64,000 nt of DNA from Sulfurimonas sp. HSL-1656 (GTDB taxonomy: Bacteria; Campylobacterota; Campylobacteria; Campylobacterales; Sulfurimonadaceae), in the NCBI RefSeq assembly GCF_039645585.1, contig NZ_CP147915.1, positions 434,001 through 498,000 of the forward strand, in the 5' to 3' direction. The notes beneath the pieces are model-generated. The model made no database searches, was not told where the DNA came from, and saw nothing but the letters and a program-made list of their open reading frames with translations. This document shows positions 25,716 through 34,146 of the stretch, in pieces. The position numbers and the translations under genes are program-made. How positions within the stretch are numbered: position 1 is the stretch's first letter; the number at the start of each line of letters is the position of its first letter.

Positions 25716-27809
25716 TCAGCTCTCTTTGAAGAGGCGGGAGGCCAGTTTGTTGATGTAGGTCGTGTCGCGTTTTTTCGACGACTTGTAGAGTTTGGTCGTA
25801 TGCTGTTCGAGCAGGAGCTGGGAGTTGACCGGGTTTTCACCGGACTCGACCCGGTGGTAGCTTCCGTCGCTCTGCAGTTCATGGGAAAGGACGTTGTCCG
25901 TGAGCTGGAGGGTAAGCAGCTGCAGGAGCTTCTCTTTGGACTCTTCGTCCTCGATGCCCGTCATCAGTTCGATACGGCGCACGAGGTTCCGCGGCATCCA
26001 GTCGGCACTCGAGATGTACATCTGCGGATGGCCGTGTTTAAAGTAGAAGACACGGGCATGTTCGAGGTACTTTCCGATCAGGGAGGTGACCCGGATATTT
26101 TCGCTCACCCCTTCAATGCCCGGGACGAGGCAGCAGATCCCGCGGACGATCAGGTCGACCTTGACCCCGGCCTGCGACGCTTTGTAGAGGGCACGGATGA
26201 CGTCCTCGTCGACGAGGGAGTTGACTTTGACGATGATGCGCCCCTCCGTCCCCATGCGGGTCTCGTTCTGGATCAGCGAGAGGATCTTCGGCTTCGTCTG
26301 TGTCGGGGACATGTAGAGCTTGTTGAGTTTCCCTTTCTTGCTGAAGCCCGTCAGGAAGTGGAAGAAGCGGGTCATGTCGTTGGTGATCGCCTCGTTGGAG
26401 GTCATGTAGCTGACGTCCGTATAGATCTTCGCCGTACCGGGGTTGTAGTTCCCCGTGCCCAGGTGGGCGTACTGTTTGAGCTTGTCGCCGACCTTGCGGG
26501 TGACGAGGGCGGCCTTGGCGTGGACCTTGAAGCCGGGGATGCCGTAGATGACGTGCGCGCCCGCGCTCTCCAGCGCCTTGGCCCAGATGAGATTGTTCTC
26601 CTCGTCGAAACGCGCCTTGAGTTCGACCATGGTCGTGACCTGCTTGCCCGATTCGGCCGCCTGCATCAGGGCGTTGACGATGGGGGAGTTCGTCCCGCTG
26701 CGGTAGAGCGTCATCCGGATGGAGACGACGTCGGGATCCTTGGCCGCCGCCTGGATGAACTTGACGATGGGCTCGAAACTCTCATAGGGGTGATAGAGCA
26801 GGACGTCCTGTTTGTCGAGGACGGAGTAGATGCTGTCCTCTGAATCCAGCGGGGGGAGGTTCCGCGGTTTGTACGGTGCCGCGACGAGGTGCGCAAAATC
26901 CTTGTTGCCGACGATCTGCCAAAGGCTGGCGAGGTTCAGCACGATCTTGAAGCGGTAGAGGTCGTCTTTATAGACGTTGGTATGGCGGTTGAAGAAGTCA
27001 ATCAGTTCATCATCGGCGTCGACCCCGATCTCGAGACGGACAAGCTCCCCTTTTTTGCGGAGTTTGAGTCCCTCTTCGAGCATCTCCATGAAGTCGTCGG
27101 CCTCCTCCTCTTCGATGGTGATGTCGGCGTTGCGCGTGACGCGGAAAGGGGTGTACTGCAGCAGGGTATAGCCCGGGAAGAGCTCATCGATGTGCTGTGC
27201 GACGATGCTGCCGATGGGCACGTAGATGCCGGTGCCGATCTGCACGAAGCGGGGCAGGACCCGCGGGATGCGCACCAGGCCATAGCGCTGGACGTTCGCA
27301 TCGTCGTTGTCCTGGAGTTTGACGATGAGGCCGAAGCTGAGGTTGTTCAGGTGCGGAAAGGGGTGGGTACCGTCGACGGCGATCGGAACGATTACAGGAT
27401 AGATGTGTTCATGGAAGTAGCGGTTGACCTCCCCCTTCTCCTGGTTGTTCAGCTCCGAATAGCGTTTGAGGAAGATTCCCTCGTCTTTCAGGCCGGACAT
27501 GATCTCGATAAAGGTATGTTCGACGACCTGCAGCTCCCGGTGGAGGTACTTGCGGATTTCGCGCAGCTGCTGCAGCGGGGTGAGACGGTCGGGGCCCGAG
27601 AGGATGATCCCGGAGGTGAAGAGCTTCTTGAGCCCCGCAACGCGGATCATGTAGAATTCGTCGAGGTTGGTGCCGTAGATGGCAAGGAACTTCAGGCGCT
27701 CGAGCAGCGGCTGTTTTTTGTCCTGGGCTTGCTGCAGTACACGGGTGTTGAACTGGAGCCAGGAGAGTTCACGGTTGAAATAGAATTTTGGGTCTTTCAG
27801 ATTGGTCAT
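25716..27809 (-). CDS. ppk: Polyphosphate kinase 1
   Basis: The 697-residue enzyme polymerises phosphate from ATP. The N-terminal domain (FNRELSWLQFN...NLDEFYMIRVAG), head domain and two phospholipase-D-like domains are all visible. The phosphorylated histidine is in HLGTGNYNPGTAKIYTD, and the second active-site segment VDLIVRGICCLVPG is intact. Full length. It starts the minus-strand run leading to the carbonic anhydrase and TRIC-like genes. Confidence 0.96.
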   Translation of the reverse strand: MTNLKDPKFYFNRELSWLQFNTRVLQQAQDKKQPLLERLKFLAIYGTNLDEFYMIRVAGLKKLFTSGIILSGPDRLTPLQQLREIRKYLHRELQVVEHTFIEIMSGLKDEGIFLKRYSELNNQEKGEVNRYFHEHIYPVIVPIAVDGTHPFPHLNNLSFGLIVKLQDNDDANVQRYGLVRIPRVLPRFVQIGTGIYVPIGSIVAQHIDELFPGYTLLQYTPFRVTRNADITIEEEEADDFMEMLEEGLKLRKKGELVRLEIGVDADDELIDFFNRHTNVYKDDLYRFKIVLNLASLWQIVGNKDFAHLVAAPYKPRNLPPLDSEDSIYSVLDKQDVLLYHPYESFEPIVKFIQAAAKDPDVVSIRMTLYRSGTNSPIVNALMQAAESGKQVTTMVELKARFDEENNLIWAKALESAGAHVIYGIPGFKVHAKAALVTRKVGDKLKQYAHLGTGNYNPGTAKIYTDVSYMTSNEAITNDMTRFFHFLTGFSKKGKLNKLYMSPTQTKPKILSLIQNETRMGTEGRIIVKVNSLVDEDVIRALYKASQAGVKVDLIVRGICCLVPGIEGVSENIRVTSLIGKYLEHARVFYFKHGHPQMYISSADWMPRNLVRRIELMTGIEDEESKEKLLQLLTLQLTDNVLSHELQSDGSYHRVESGENPVNSQLLLEQHTTKLYKSSKKRDTTYINKLASRLFKES

Positions 27810-27871
27810 AAGCAGCTCGGGAAAAATATTGGAATGGGTTATATTATAGCGAAGAATTGTTATCGAAGCGG

Positions 27872-28750
27872 TTACGGAACGCGCGCCGCGGGGGCGGGGC
27901 GGGTGATGAGGTAGGCGCCGAGCAGGATCGGGAGGGTTCCGAGCAACTGCCGCAGGGTCGGGACCTCCCCCAGGGTCGGGTAGGCAAAGATCAGGGTAAA
28001 GAGCGGCATGAAGGCGATCATGGCGCTGAGCTTGGTGATGCCGATACGGTGCAGGGCTTCGATCCAGAGGATCTTGGCCAGGACGTAGACGAGCAGGGCG
28101 ACGGCGGTAATGGCCGGGACGACGTCAAGCAACGCCCCCGTCGATGGGAAACCTTCAAAGAACAGCGCGGCGCCGAAGAGCACCGGCAGGGCCGCCAGGT
28201 TACGGAAGGTGAGGATGGCCAGCGCGCTGACCCTCTGGCGGGCACGCTTCTGGTAGAGGTTCGCCAGCGGTGCCGTCGCGGCGGCAAGGAGGATGAGCAG
28301 GTCGCCCGGGTTGAAGGCGAAGGTCGCGGGAAAGAGAATGACGACCGCGCCCGAACCCATCATAAAGGCGGCGAAGGTATGCAGGGCATCGAGCTTTTCC
28401 CGCCCCGGCAGGTTGAAATAGAGGTAGGAGAAAAAGAGCTGAAGCGTCAGGATGACGGCCATGTTCCCTGCCGTGGTATAACGCAGCCCGATAAAAACGA
28501 GGGTGAAGAGCAGGGTGATATAAAAGGAGGTCCACAGCAGGTCGGGAAGGGCCTCCCTGTCGGCAAGCCCGCCGAACCCCTCCCGCACGTAGAGCAGGAG
28601 CAGCAGCACGGCGGTGGCGATAATAAGGATGAAGCCGTAAGTGTTCAGCGGACCGATGGACTGGACGGCGACGAGGGCGAGAATGGGGAACCAGCTCTCC
28701 AGCAGCGAGAGCACGACGGCGTAGAGCTCGCCCTGACGCTGCGGGGTCAC
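27872..28750 (-). CDS. DMT superfamily EamA-type transporter
   Basis: The 292-residue protein has ten hydrophobic helices in two five-helix halves, the layout of EamA (DMT) exporters or permeases. No signal peptide and little hydrophilic sequence. Substrate cannot be predicted. Its start overlaps the stop of the glycosyltransferase gene by ATGA, so the two are translated together. Confidence 0.8.
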   Translation of the reverse strand: MTPQRQGELYAVVLSLLESWFPILALVAVQSIGPLNTYGFILIIATAVLLLLLYVREGFGGLADREALPDLLWTSFYITLLFTLVFIGLRYTTAGNMAVILTLQLFFSYLYFNLPGREKLDALHTFAAFMMGSGAVVILFPATFAFNPGDLLILLAAATAPLANLYQKRARQRVSALAILTFRNLAALPVLFGAALFFEGFPSTGALLDVVPAITAVALLVYVLAKILWIEALHRIGITKLSAMIAFMPLFTLIFAYPTLGEVPTLRQLLGTLPILLGAYLITRPAPAARVP

Positions 28751-29904
28751 CGGTGCAGTCGCTTCAGGGCATCGCTGTGGGTCTCTATAAAGTGCGTAAA
28801 AGAGACTTTGATGTCGAAATGCTGCATGTTCTCATACCCACGGCGTGCAAAATTTTGCCGTAGTGTAGCATTTTCAAGAAGGGCTTCCAAGGCATCAACC
28901 CAGGCATCGTCGTCATTGCCCCTGACGACCATGCCCCCGGGCCCGCCGCCGTGGTTGACGATGCTTTGCGGACCGCCCACGTCCGACACGAGGCAGCAGA
29001 CCCGGCTTGCCTGGGCCTCCATCACGACCTGGCCGAGCGTATCGGTGACGGAGGGGAAGACGAAAAGATCGCTCGAAGCGTAGAGTGCGGAGAGGTCGTC
29101 GCCGATAACGGGCCCGGCGAAGGTAACGTCATCGAGGGCGAGGTTGGCACGCTTGTGGCGCAGAAAGCCTTCGCCTACGAGCAGCAGCTCGGCCGTACTG
29201 TTCGGGTTGCAGGCCTTGTAGCGCTGCCAGACATCCAGCAGGAAGGGGACATTCTTCTCTTTGGAGATGCGCCCGACATAGAGCACTTTCGGGCCGTCCC
29301 CCGTTACGCCGTATTTCGCGAAGACGGTCGTGTTTTTATGGGAGGGGTGGAAACGGGTACGGTTTGTGCCCGGGGGAAGCAGTGCGCTGCGTGCACGGTC
29401 TATACCGATTTCCCGTTCCATGATGTCGAGGTATTCGGCCGAACGGGTGAAGACCCGCCAGAACGGAAGGTAGAAGCGCTGCATGGCCCGGTCGGCGGCC
29501 CGCTTGGCCCAGGCCATCCCGGTATTGTCGCGGATATAGGCGGGAAAGTCCGTGTGGTAGGTGCCGAGCACGGGCAGCTTGTGCTTGGCGGCCAGTTTCT
29601 TGGCGATGATGCCGACCGGCCCCGGGGTGGAGATATGCAAGATGTCCGGACGCAGCTCCCTCAGGACCCTTTCGAGTGCATTGGCAGAGGGGTAGGCGAG
29701 GTCCAGTTCACGGTAGAAGGGCATCGGGACCCTCCAGCGGGGCGGCAGGTTGTGGACGTTGGGAAGATCGGGACAGTATTTGGCGGTTGAGGCGACAATA
29801 TGGAGGTCGATACCGTTTGCGAGGGCCTGTTCGCCCATATCCTGGATAAAACGCGAGACGCCGTTAAGATCACCGAGGGTATCGGTAAAAATGCAGATGC
29901 GCAT
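28747..29904 (-). CDS. Glycosyltransferase family 4 protein
   Basis: The 385-residue cytosolic GT-B enzyme begins MRICIFTDTLGDLNGVSRFI, with the acceptor-side glycine loop, and has HISTPGPVGI, GTYHTDFPAYI, the LYVGRISKEKN donor-domain start and the FPSVTDTLGQVVMEAQASR region with the EX7E-type glutamates (D in TDT, E in MEAQ). It resembles the MgtA/GtfA group of lipid-sugar transferases. The acceptor is unknown. First gene of a pair with the EamA transporter. Confidence 0.87.
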   Translation of the reverse strand: MRICIFTDTLGDLNGVSRFIQDMGEQALANGIDLHIVASTAKYCPDLPNVHNLPPRWRVPMPFYRELDLAYPSANALERVLRELRPDILHISTPGPVGIIAKKLAAKHKLPVLGTYHTDFPAYIRDNTGMAWAKRAADRAMQRFYLPFWRVFTRSAEYLDIMEREIGIDRARSALLPPGTNRTRFHPSHKNTTVFAKYGVTGDGPKVLYVGRISKEKNVPFLLDVWQRYKACNPNSTAELLLVGEGFLRHKRANLALDDVTFAGPVIGDDLSALYASSDLFVFPSVTDTLGQVVMEAQASRVCCLVSDVGGPQSIVNHGGGPGGMVVRGNDDDAWVDALEALLENATLRQNFARRGYENMQHFDIKVSFTHFIETHSDALKRLHR

Positions 29905-30194
29905 AGTTGCTTGCTCCGTGACGATAAGTCGGAAATCGTAACGCGCAGGGGTTTCAAAGCGGTTACAGCCGGTAGAGCCGGCGTTGTCAAAGGAGAAAAA
30001 ATAGCAATAAAAGCAATAAATATTAATAAATAATGTTAAAGTGTGTGTAAAAATTAAATAAAGTTAAAGAAAACAATTATGCATTGGTAAAATAGTTAGG
30101 AAACTGTTAAATTAAATTCTATTTAATAAAAAAGAAAATAATATTTTGCAGAGGACGGCTCAACGGTCTTCGATATTTTTATAGGAGTGTATAT
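29905..30194 (+). promoter_or_regulatory. AT-rich leader upstream of the secreted-peptide genes
   Basis: This 290-base gap between divergent genes turns strongly AT-rich from about 30000, unlike the surrounding coding sequence, and runs to the first small secreted protein. Several TTAAAT/TAATAT-like -10 candidates exist but none stands out. The only clear element is AGGAG at 30182-30186 for the next gene. Such a long AT-rich leader suggests strong or silencer-controlled expression; this is inference. Confidence 0.35.
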
Positions 30195-30530
30195 ATGAAA
30201 AAGATGATGATGGGTGTCGCAGCAGCGGCAGGTATCACTTCAGTTGCATCTGCAGCAGAACTGGCAGCTACTGATGCTCAGTTTATGTTCGGTGCGAGCA
30301 ATGTAGATGCAATCGCAATGACGGGTGCTGAAATGGTCGGTACGCAGGGACAACTGCTCGGTCTGACTATCCTGGACCCGGTTCTGAACATTGTCGGCAG
30401 CCTCCCGCTCGTCGGTCCGATCGTATCCGGTCTGCTCGATACTGTTGACGGTCTGCTCTCAGGTCTGCTCGGCGGCGGTCTTCCGCTCGTCGGCGGTCTG
30501 CTCGGCGGCGGCCTCCCGCTGCTCGGTTAA
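30195..30530 (+). CDS. Small secreted prepropeptide 1 with double-glycine-like motif
   Basis: I recognise no named family. The 111-residue product has a Sec signal peptide cut near SVASA (20), a linker DAQFMFG (27-33), then MTGAEMVGTQGQ (42-53). That stretch matches the double-glycine leader pattern LSxxELxxIxGG at the hydrophobic, S/T, E, L/M and first G positions; the last G is Q and the I is T. The rest (54-111) is a hydrophobic Leu/Gly/Pro core with two near copies of GLLGGGLPLVG. The linker and motif recur in the next gene. Likely matured by the C39 peptidase encoded at 32266. Confidence 0.7.
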   Translation: MKKMMMGVAAAAGITSVASAAELAATDAQFMFGASNVDAIAMTGAEMVGTQGQLLGLTILDPVLNIVGSLPLVGPIVSGLLDTVDGLLSGLLGGGLPLVGGLLGGGLPLLG

Positions 30531-30826
30531 CACACCCCTCTTACCCTTACCCTCCCTCCGGGGAGGGGTTCTTCTTTCCCTATTTCCAATCAACCTTCTT
30601 TTAACGACAACGACACAACTGATTCTGAACCGTGTCACATTTATTTAATTGTGATGTAAAGGAAAAATATTTTTGTTTTTCAATGTTTTAATTGTGATTT
30701 CTATACGAAACGCTAAATTATTTAAAAATTGTTGTATTTTTAACAATAGTTTAATGTGATACGGTATAAAGTTTACGTACGAACGTTAATTCAAACGCTT
30801 CAGGTATTACATCTAAAGGAGAAAAG
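30531..30826 (+). promoter_or_regulatory. Terminator and AT-rich leader between the two secreted-peptide genes
   Basis: The gap starts with a strong hairpin, CCCTCCC/GGGAGGG (30550-30567, loop TCCG), followed by a T-rich tail, which should end most transcription of the first gene. The remaining 250 bases are AT-rich and lead to AAAGGAG before the second gene, implying a second promoter. The two peptides can therefore be made in different amounts. Confidence 0.55.
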
Positions 30827-31231
30827 ATGAAAAAAGTGTTGGCAAGTATTGCAGTTGCAGGTATGATCACAAGCGTTAGCGCTGCAGATTTCGGCACAGC
30901 AGATGCACAGTTCATGTTTGGTCAGGACAGTGTCAATGTCGTAACGATGAGTGGTGCGGAAATGGCACAGACTGAAGGTCAGCTCCTCGAAGCACTTGGT
31001 GCACTCGGCGCGATCCCGGTCGCAGGTCCGATCCTGACGGATCTGCTCGCTAGCCTTAACCTCGGTGCACTGCTCGGTCTGGTACCGGCTGCACTTGGCG
31101 CGGCATTCCCGATCACGGCTGACCTCGATGTCAACGTCGGCGGCCTGCTGAGCATCGATACGGGCAGAGATCCGCTTACTATCGACTCCGGACTCCCGGC
31201 ACTGGTCGGTGCGGTCGTTTCCTCACTGTAA
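30827..31231 (+). CDS. Small secreted prepropeptide 2 with double-glycine-like motif
   Basis: A 134-residue paralogue of the preceding protein. Signal peptide ends near SVSA (19); then DAQFMFG (26-32) and MSGAEMAQTEGQ (41-52), again fitting the double-glycine leader pattern except for the final residue. The core (53-134) starts with LLEALGALGAIPVAGPILTDLL, hydrophobic and Gly/Ala/Leu-rich, but differs from the first protein and adds an Asp-rich tail (ADLDVNVGGLLSIDTGRD). Conserved pro-part with divergent core is what one expects of a processed peptide family. ATG 30827 has AAAGGAG upstream. Confidence 0.7.
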   Translation: MKKVLASIAVAGMITSVSAADFGTADAQFMFGQDSVNVVTMSGAEMAQTEGQLLEALGALGAIPVAGPILTDLLASLNLGALLGLVPAALGAAFPITADLDVNVGGLLSIDTGRDPLTIDSGLPALVGAVVSSL

Positions 31232-31242
31232 CAAACCCCGGT

Positions 31243-31275
31243 GTGCAGGTGCCAACCTGCACGCCACCCCTTTTC
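31243..31275 (+). terminator. Probable terminator after prepropeptide 2
   Basis: GTGCAGGT and ACCTGCAC form a perfect eight-base stem with loop GCCA (31243-31262), followed by a C/T-rich tail with short T runs. The barrel gene starts 74 bases after the stem. Confidence 0.5.
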
Positions 31276-31336
31276 TGCTTTTACTTTTTAAGTTGAATCC
31301 CCCTAAAATCATGATGAAATTACACAAAGGTTATTT

Positions 31337-32266
31337 ATGTTCAACAAAAAAGCATTATTTCGCTTTTTAGGTGCGGCGACACTGCTCTCGACACTGCTGC
31401 ATGCGGACGGCCAGACACCGCTGAAAGTCGAAGAACTTCTTTCCAAGAAAAATGCGTTCAACGTCGATGTCTCCGTCGCGTATTCCAACATCGACCAAAA
31501 AACCGCGATGAGTACGGTGGTCCCGGTATCGACGCTGCTTTCGTTCATCTACATCCCGGCGTATGCGGGGGAGCAGGTGCTTGACCAGGATGTGGTCGTA
31601 GCCTCGCTGAACCTCAAATACGGTCTGACCGATTGGCTCGAACTGGTCATGTATGCCAACGGGCACAACACCTCCAGCCGCGTGCAGCTCGGCGACGCGA
31701 TCGCGAACCAGGCAGATACGGATTTCGACCATGCGGGTATCGGTGCGACGTTCCGCGTCAAGGACGAGGGGGTCTACCCCTCGCTGCTGGTGGGGGTCTC
31801 GACCAACGTGATCGGCCGGCTGACTTTTGCCGACCGTGACGTCGACGGCAACGTTATCGGGACGACGAAACAGGACAAGACGTTTGAATCGTTCAACTTC
31901 TACGCGCTCTCCTATTACACGGTGGACCCGGTTGTCTTCGTCTTCAAAGCGCAGTACCAGTGGAGTGTGGAAGAGGATTACAAAGGGGATACAAGTGACC
32001 GCCCGGACATCCTGGCGATTTCCCCGCAGGTCTATTTTGCGGTCAACCCCTATACCAACCTCAGCTGGGGCGTAACCTACCGCTACCAGACGGAGCAGCG
32101 CTTTAACGGCAAAGTGGAAACGATTGCGGAATCTTCCATCGGCTATAACATCGGGGTAAGCTACGAGGTCTCCCGGGGCAACATCATTTCCCTGGATGCC
32201 AGCAACAACGAAACGGCCACGTACAGCCAGAACACGATCAACCTTATCTACTCAAAGCGGTTCTGA
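31337..32266 (+). CDS. Outer-membrane beta-barrel protein paired with a C39 peptidase
   Basis: The 309-residue product has a signal peptide ending near LHA (23), then many amphipathic strands (SVAYSNI, VVASLNLKYGL, AGIGATFRV, FVFKAQYQW, LSWGVTYRYQ) and a terminal phenylalanine after NLIYSKRF, as in outer-membrane barrels of about 12 strands. It resembles phenol-pathway MetA-type or FapF-like transporters in general plan only. Its stop overlaps the start of the C39 peptidase (TGATG), so barrel and peptidase are made together. It is the obvious outer-membrane exit for the two small peptides upstream. Confidence 0.7.
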   Translation: MFNKKALFRFLGAATLLSTLLHADGQTPLKVEELLSKKNAFNVDVSVAYSNIDQKTAMSTVVPVSTLLSFIYIPAYAGEQVLDQDVVVASLNLKYGLTDWLELVMYANGHNTSSRVQLGDAIANQADTDFDHAGIGATFRVKDEGVYPSLLVGVSTNVIGRLTFADRDVDGNVIGTTKQDKTFESFNFYALSYYTVDPVVFVFKAQYQWSVEEDYKGDTSDRPDILAISPQVYFAVNPYTNLSWGVTYRYQTEQRFNGKVETIAESSIGYNIGVSYEVSRGNIISLDASNNETATYSQNTINLIYSKRF

Positions 32267-32982
32267 TGAAACGGGCATTGCAGGCACTCTTCCCGGCACT
32301 CTGGCTGCTTGCGGCGGCTGATGTGTATGCCGGACAGGCGGAGGGCGAAGTGAAAACCGCCATGCCGATCATCGAGCAGGAGTACACCGTCAGGGTCCCG
32401 GTGAAAAGCTGGAGTGAGCTCAAAGAGCAGGATGTCGTACGCCAGCGCTACGATTTCTCGTGCGGTGCGGCGTCGATGGCGACGATCATGAACCATTTTT
32501 ACGAGCAGAACGTGACCGAGAACGGCATCGTTCAGACGGTCCTGAAAATGAAAGGTGTCGGCAGCGACGCGCATAAACTGGAGAAGAGCGACTTCGCCCT
32601 TTCGTTCGCGGACCTCGCCGACTTCGGGCAGACCATCGGGTTCAGGGGCGTGGGTGTCGCGATGGATATCGATGCCCTGCGCAAGCTGCGGATCCCGGTC
32701 ATCCTCTATGTCAAGATCCGCCGCTTCGAACACTTTACCGTTTTCAAGGGGATCCGCGGCGACTTCGTCTACCTGGCCGACCCCTCATTCGGCAATATGA
32801 AAGTGAAGATGGCAAAGTTCCTGGAGATGTTCTACCAGCGTGATGACCTCAAACACCCCGGGCGGGTGCTCGCGTTTATCCCGGTGGACAAAGAGGCCGT
32901 CCAGCCGGACAAAACGTTTATGACCGTCCCCGACTCCACCGACTACCTCTACCAGTACATCGAAAACAGGATCGACCACTAG
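32266..32982 (+). CDS. Periplasmic C39 family cysteine peptidase
   Basis: The 238-residue protein begins with a signal peptide ending near VYA (22). It then has the papain-like C39 core: oxyanion Q60 and catalytic C66 in QRYDFSCGAAS, catalytic H156 in FEHFTVFKG, and D172 in YLADPS. C39 domains usually form the cytosolic N-terminus of bacteriocin exporters and cut after double-glycine leaders; here the peptidase is free-standing and exported, like FapD of the Fap amyloid system. Translationally coupled to the barrel gene. Probable role: cleavage of the leader-like motif in the two small secreted proteins, or of the barrel's N-terminus. Confidence 0.82.
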   Translation: MKRALQALFPALWLLAAADVYAGQAEGEVKTAMPIIEQEYTVRVPVKSWSELKEQDVVRQRYDFSCGAASMATIMNHFYEQNVTENGIVQTVLKMKGVGSDAHKLEKSDFALSFADLADFGQTIGFRGVGVAMDIDALRKLRIPVILYVKIRRFEHFTVFKGIRGDFVYLADPSFGNMKVKMAKFLEMFYQRDDLKHPGRVLAFIPVDKEAVQPDKTFMTVPDSTDYLYQYIENRIDH

Positions 32983-32993
32983 CTCCCTGGTCC

Positions 32994-33014
32994 GCACGCA
33001 CCCGCGTGCTTTTT
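32994..33014 (+). terminator. Terminator after the C39 peptidase gene
   Basis: GCACGC / GCGTGC with loop ACCC is followed by five Ts. It lies between two convergent genes, so it ends the plus-strand operon. Confidence 0.75.
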
Positions 33015-33015
33015 G

Positions 33016-33612
33016 TTAAAAGAGGAAGTTGATCCCGCCGTAGTAGCGTACGGAGTTGTCATCCGTCGAGAGCTTGGTGTAGCTCGGCGTGTAATACGTG
33101 ATGTCCTGCCATGTGCGCCACTGGAAATCGACGCCGCCCATCAGCTCCAGCTGCGGCGCGATGCGGAAGATAAGCCCTGCCCCGACCTTGAGACTGACTT
33201 CATTGATGCGGTCGTCATCAGGGTAATAGTAGTTGTCAAGCCGCATCGAACCGCTGCCGATTCCCGCCTGGATAAATGGCATCAAGGCCGAGTACGTTTC
33301 GAAGGTTTTCATAACATCCAGCCCGAGCTCGTACAGTTCGTCATTACTGTAGTCAAAGAGGGGCTCGTCGAAGAGTTCACCGAGCAGATAGCCCTGCAGG
33401 CGCCACCCGTCGTAGAGGACGGCCCCGAATTTAAGGGCGAAACCTTTGCTCCCGATCGATGGTCTTTCATGATAGCCGTTGGCTTCAAAATCGAATTTGT
33501 TTTCGCTGCCGAAAAGGTTCAGACCGAAATAGAGATCCGCCCGCTGCGCCCAGGCATTTGCCGAGAGCGCGCCCAAAAGCAGCGGGGTCAACAGGAGGGA
33601 TTTTCGCATCAT
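33016..33612 (-). CDS. Outer-membrane beta-barrel protein, hypothetical
   Basis: The 198-residue product has a signal peptide ending near NAWA (22) and a mature part of alternating strands with many Tyr/Trp/Phe and Gly, ending in a C-terminal phenylalanine (YYGGINFLF). This fits a small outer-membrane barrel. AAGGAA precedes the tandem ATGs at 33612/33609. It converges on the C39 locus and is probably a separate unit. No finer family call is possible. Confidence 0.65.
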   Translation of the reverse strand: MMRKSLLLTPLLLGALSANAWAQRADLYFGLNLFGSENKFDFEANGYHERPSIGSKGFALKFGAVLYDGWRLQGYLLGELFDEPLFDYSNDELYELGLDVMKTFETYSALMPFIQAGIGSGSMRLDNYYYPDDDRINEVSLKVGAGLIFRIAPQLELMGGVDFQWRTWQDITYYTPSYTKLSTDDNSVRYYGGINFLF

Positions 33613-33753
33613 AGTTCCTTCTTGAATGGTATTTCATAGCTATTATTATTCATAGTTTACAGTAAACAGCCACGGAAGGACATGAAATAAGGGCGGCGGC
33701 GCTACGGTTTTGCTACGTTTTGCCGTTACAATCCACTTTAAAAAGGAGAAGCA

Positions 33754-34143
33754 ATGCAGGCAATCAAATTCCCTTTTCTCGAACACACCGGCGCGACACT
33801 GAAGCGCGCGGAGCAGGGCGAAGCGGAGGTAGAGCTGCACGTTCAGCCGTACCATCTGCAGCACCTGGGCTTTGTGCACGGCGGGGTTATCTCGACGCTG
33901 ATGGACAATACCGGCTGGTACGCCGCCGTCTCCAACCTGGACGAGGGCTACACGGCCGTGACAATGGAGATCAAGATCAACTATCTCAAGCCCGCCTCGG
34001 GCAAGCACCTGCTGGCCTCGGCCGCCGTGAAAAGACAGGGGCGAAAGACGGCCTTCGTCACGATCGAGCTGCACGATGAAGGCAAGCTCGTCGCCTTTGC
34101 CACGGGCACCTACGCCATCATGGAAGACCCGCAGCACTCCTGA
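33754..34143 (+). CDS. PaaI family hotdog-fold thioesterase
   Basis: The 129-residue protein shows the hotdog thioesterase pattern: HLGFVHGGVISTLMDNTGWYAA, where HGG and the later D form the active site, then YLKPASGKHLLASAAVKRQGR and a final strand. Members hydrolyse acyl- or aryl-CoA thioesters. AAAGGAG precedes the ATG. The substrate is unknown. Confidence 0.85.
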   Translation: MQAIKFPFLEHTGATLKRAEQGEAEVELHVQPYHLQHLGFVHGGVISTLMDNTGWYAAVSNLDEGYTAVTMEIKINYLKPASGKHLLASAAVKRQGRKTAFVTIELHDEGKLVAFATGTYAIMEDPQHS

Positions 34144-34146
34144 AAA

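Noticed and set aside
30195-32982. Straight assignment as the Pseudomonas Fap amyloid operon
   Set aside because: Peptidase plus barrel resemble FapD/FapF in plan, but the small proteins lack FapB/FapC-type long repeats and carry a leader-like motif instead; FapA and FapE counterparts are not visible.
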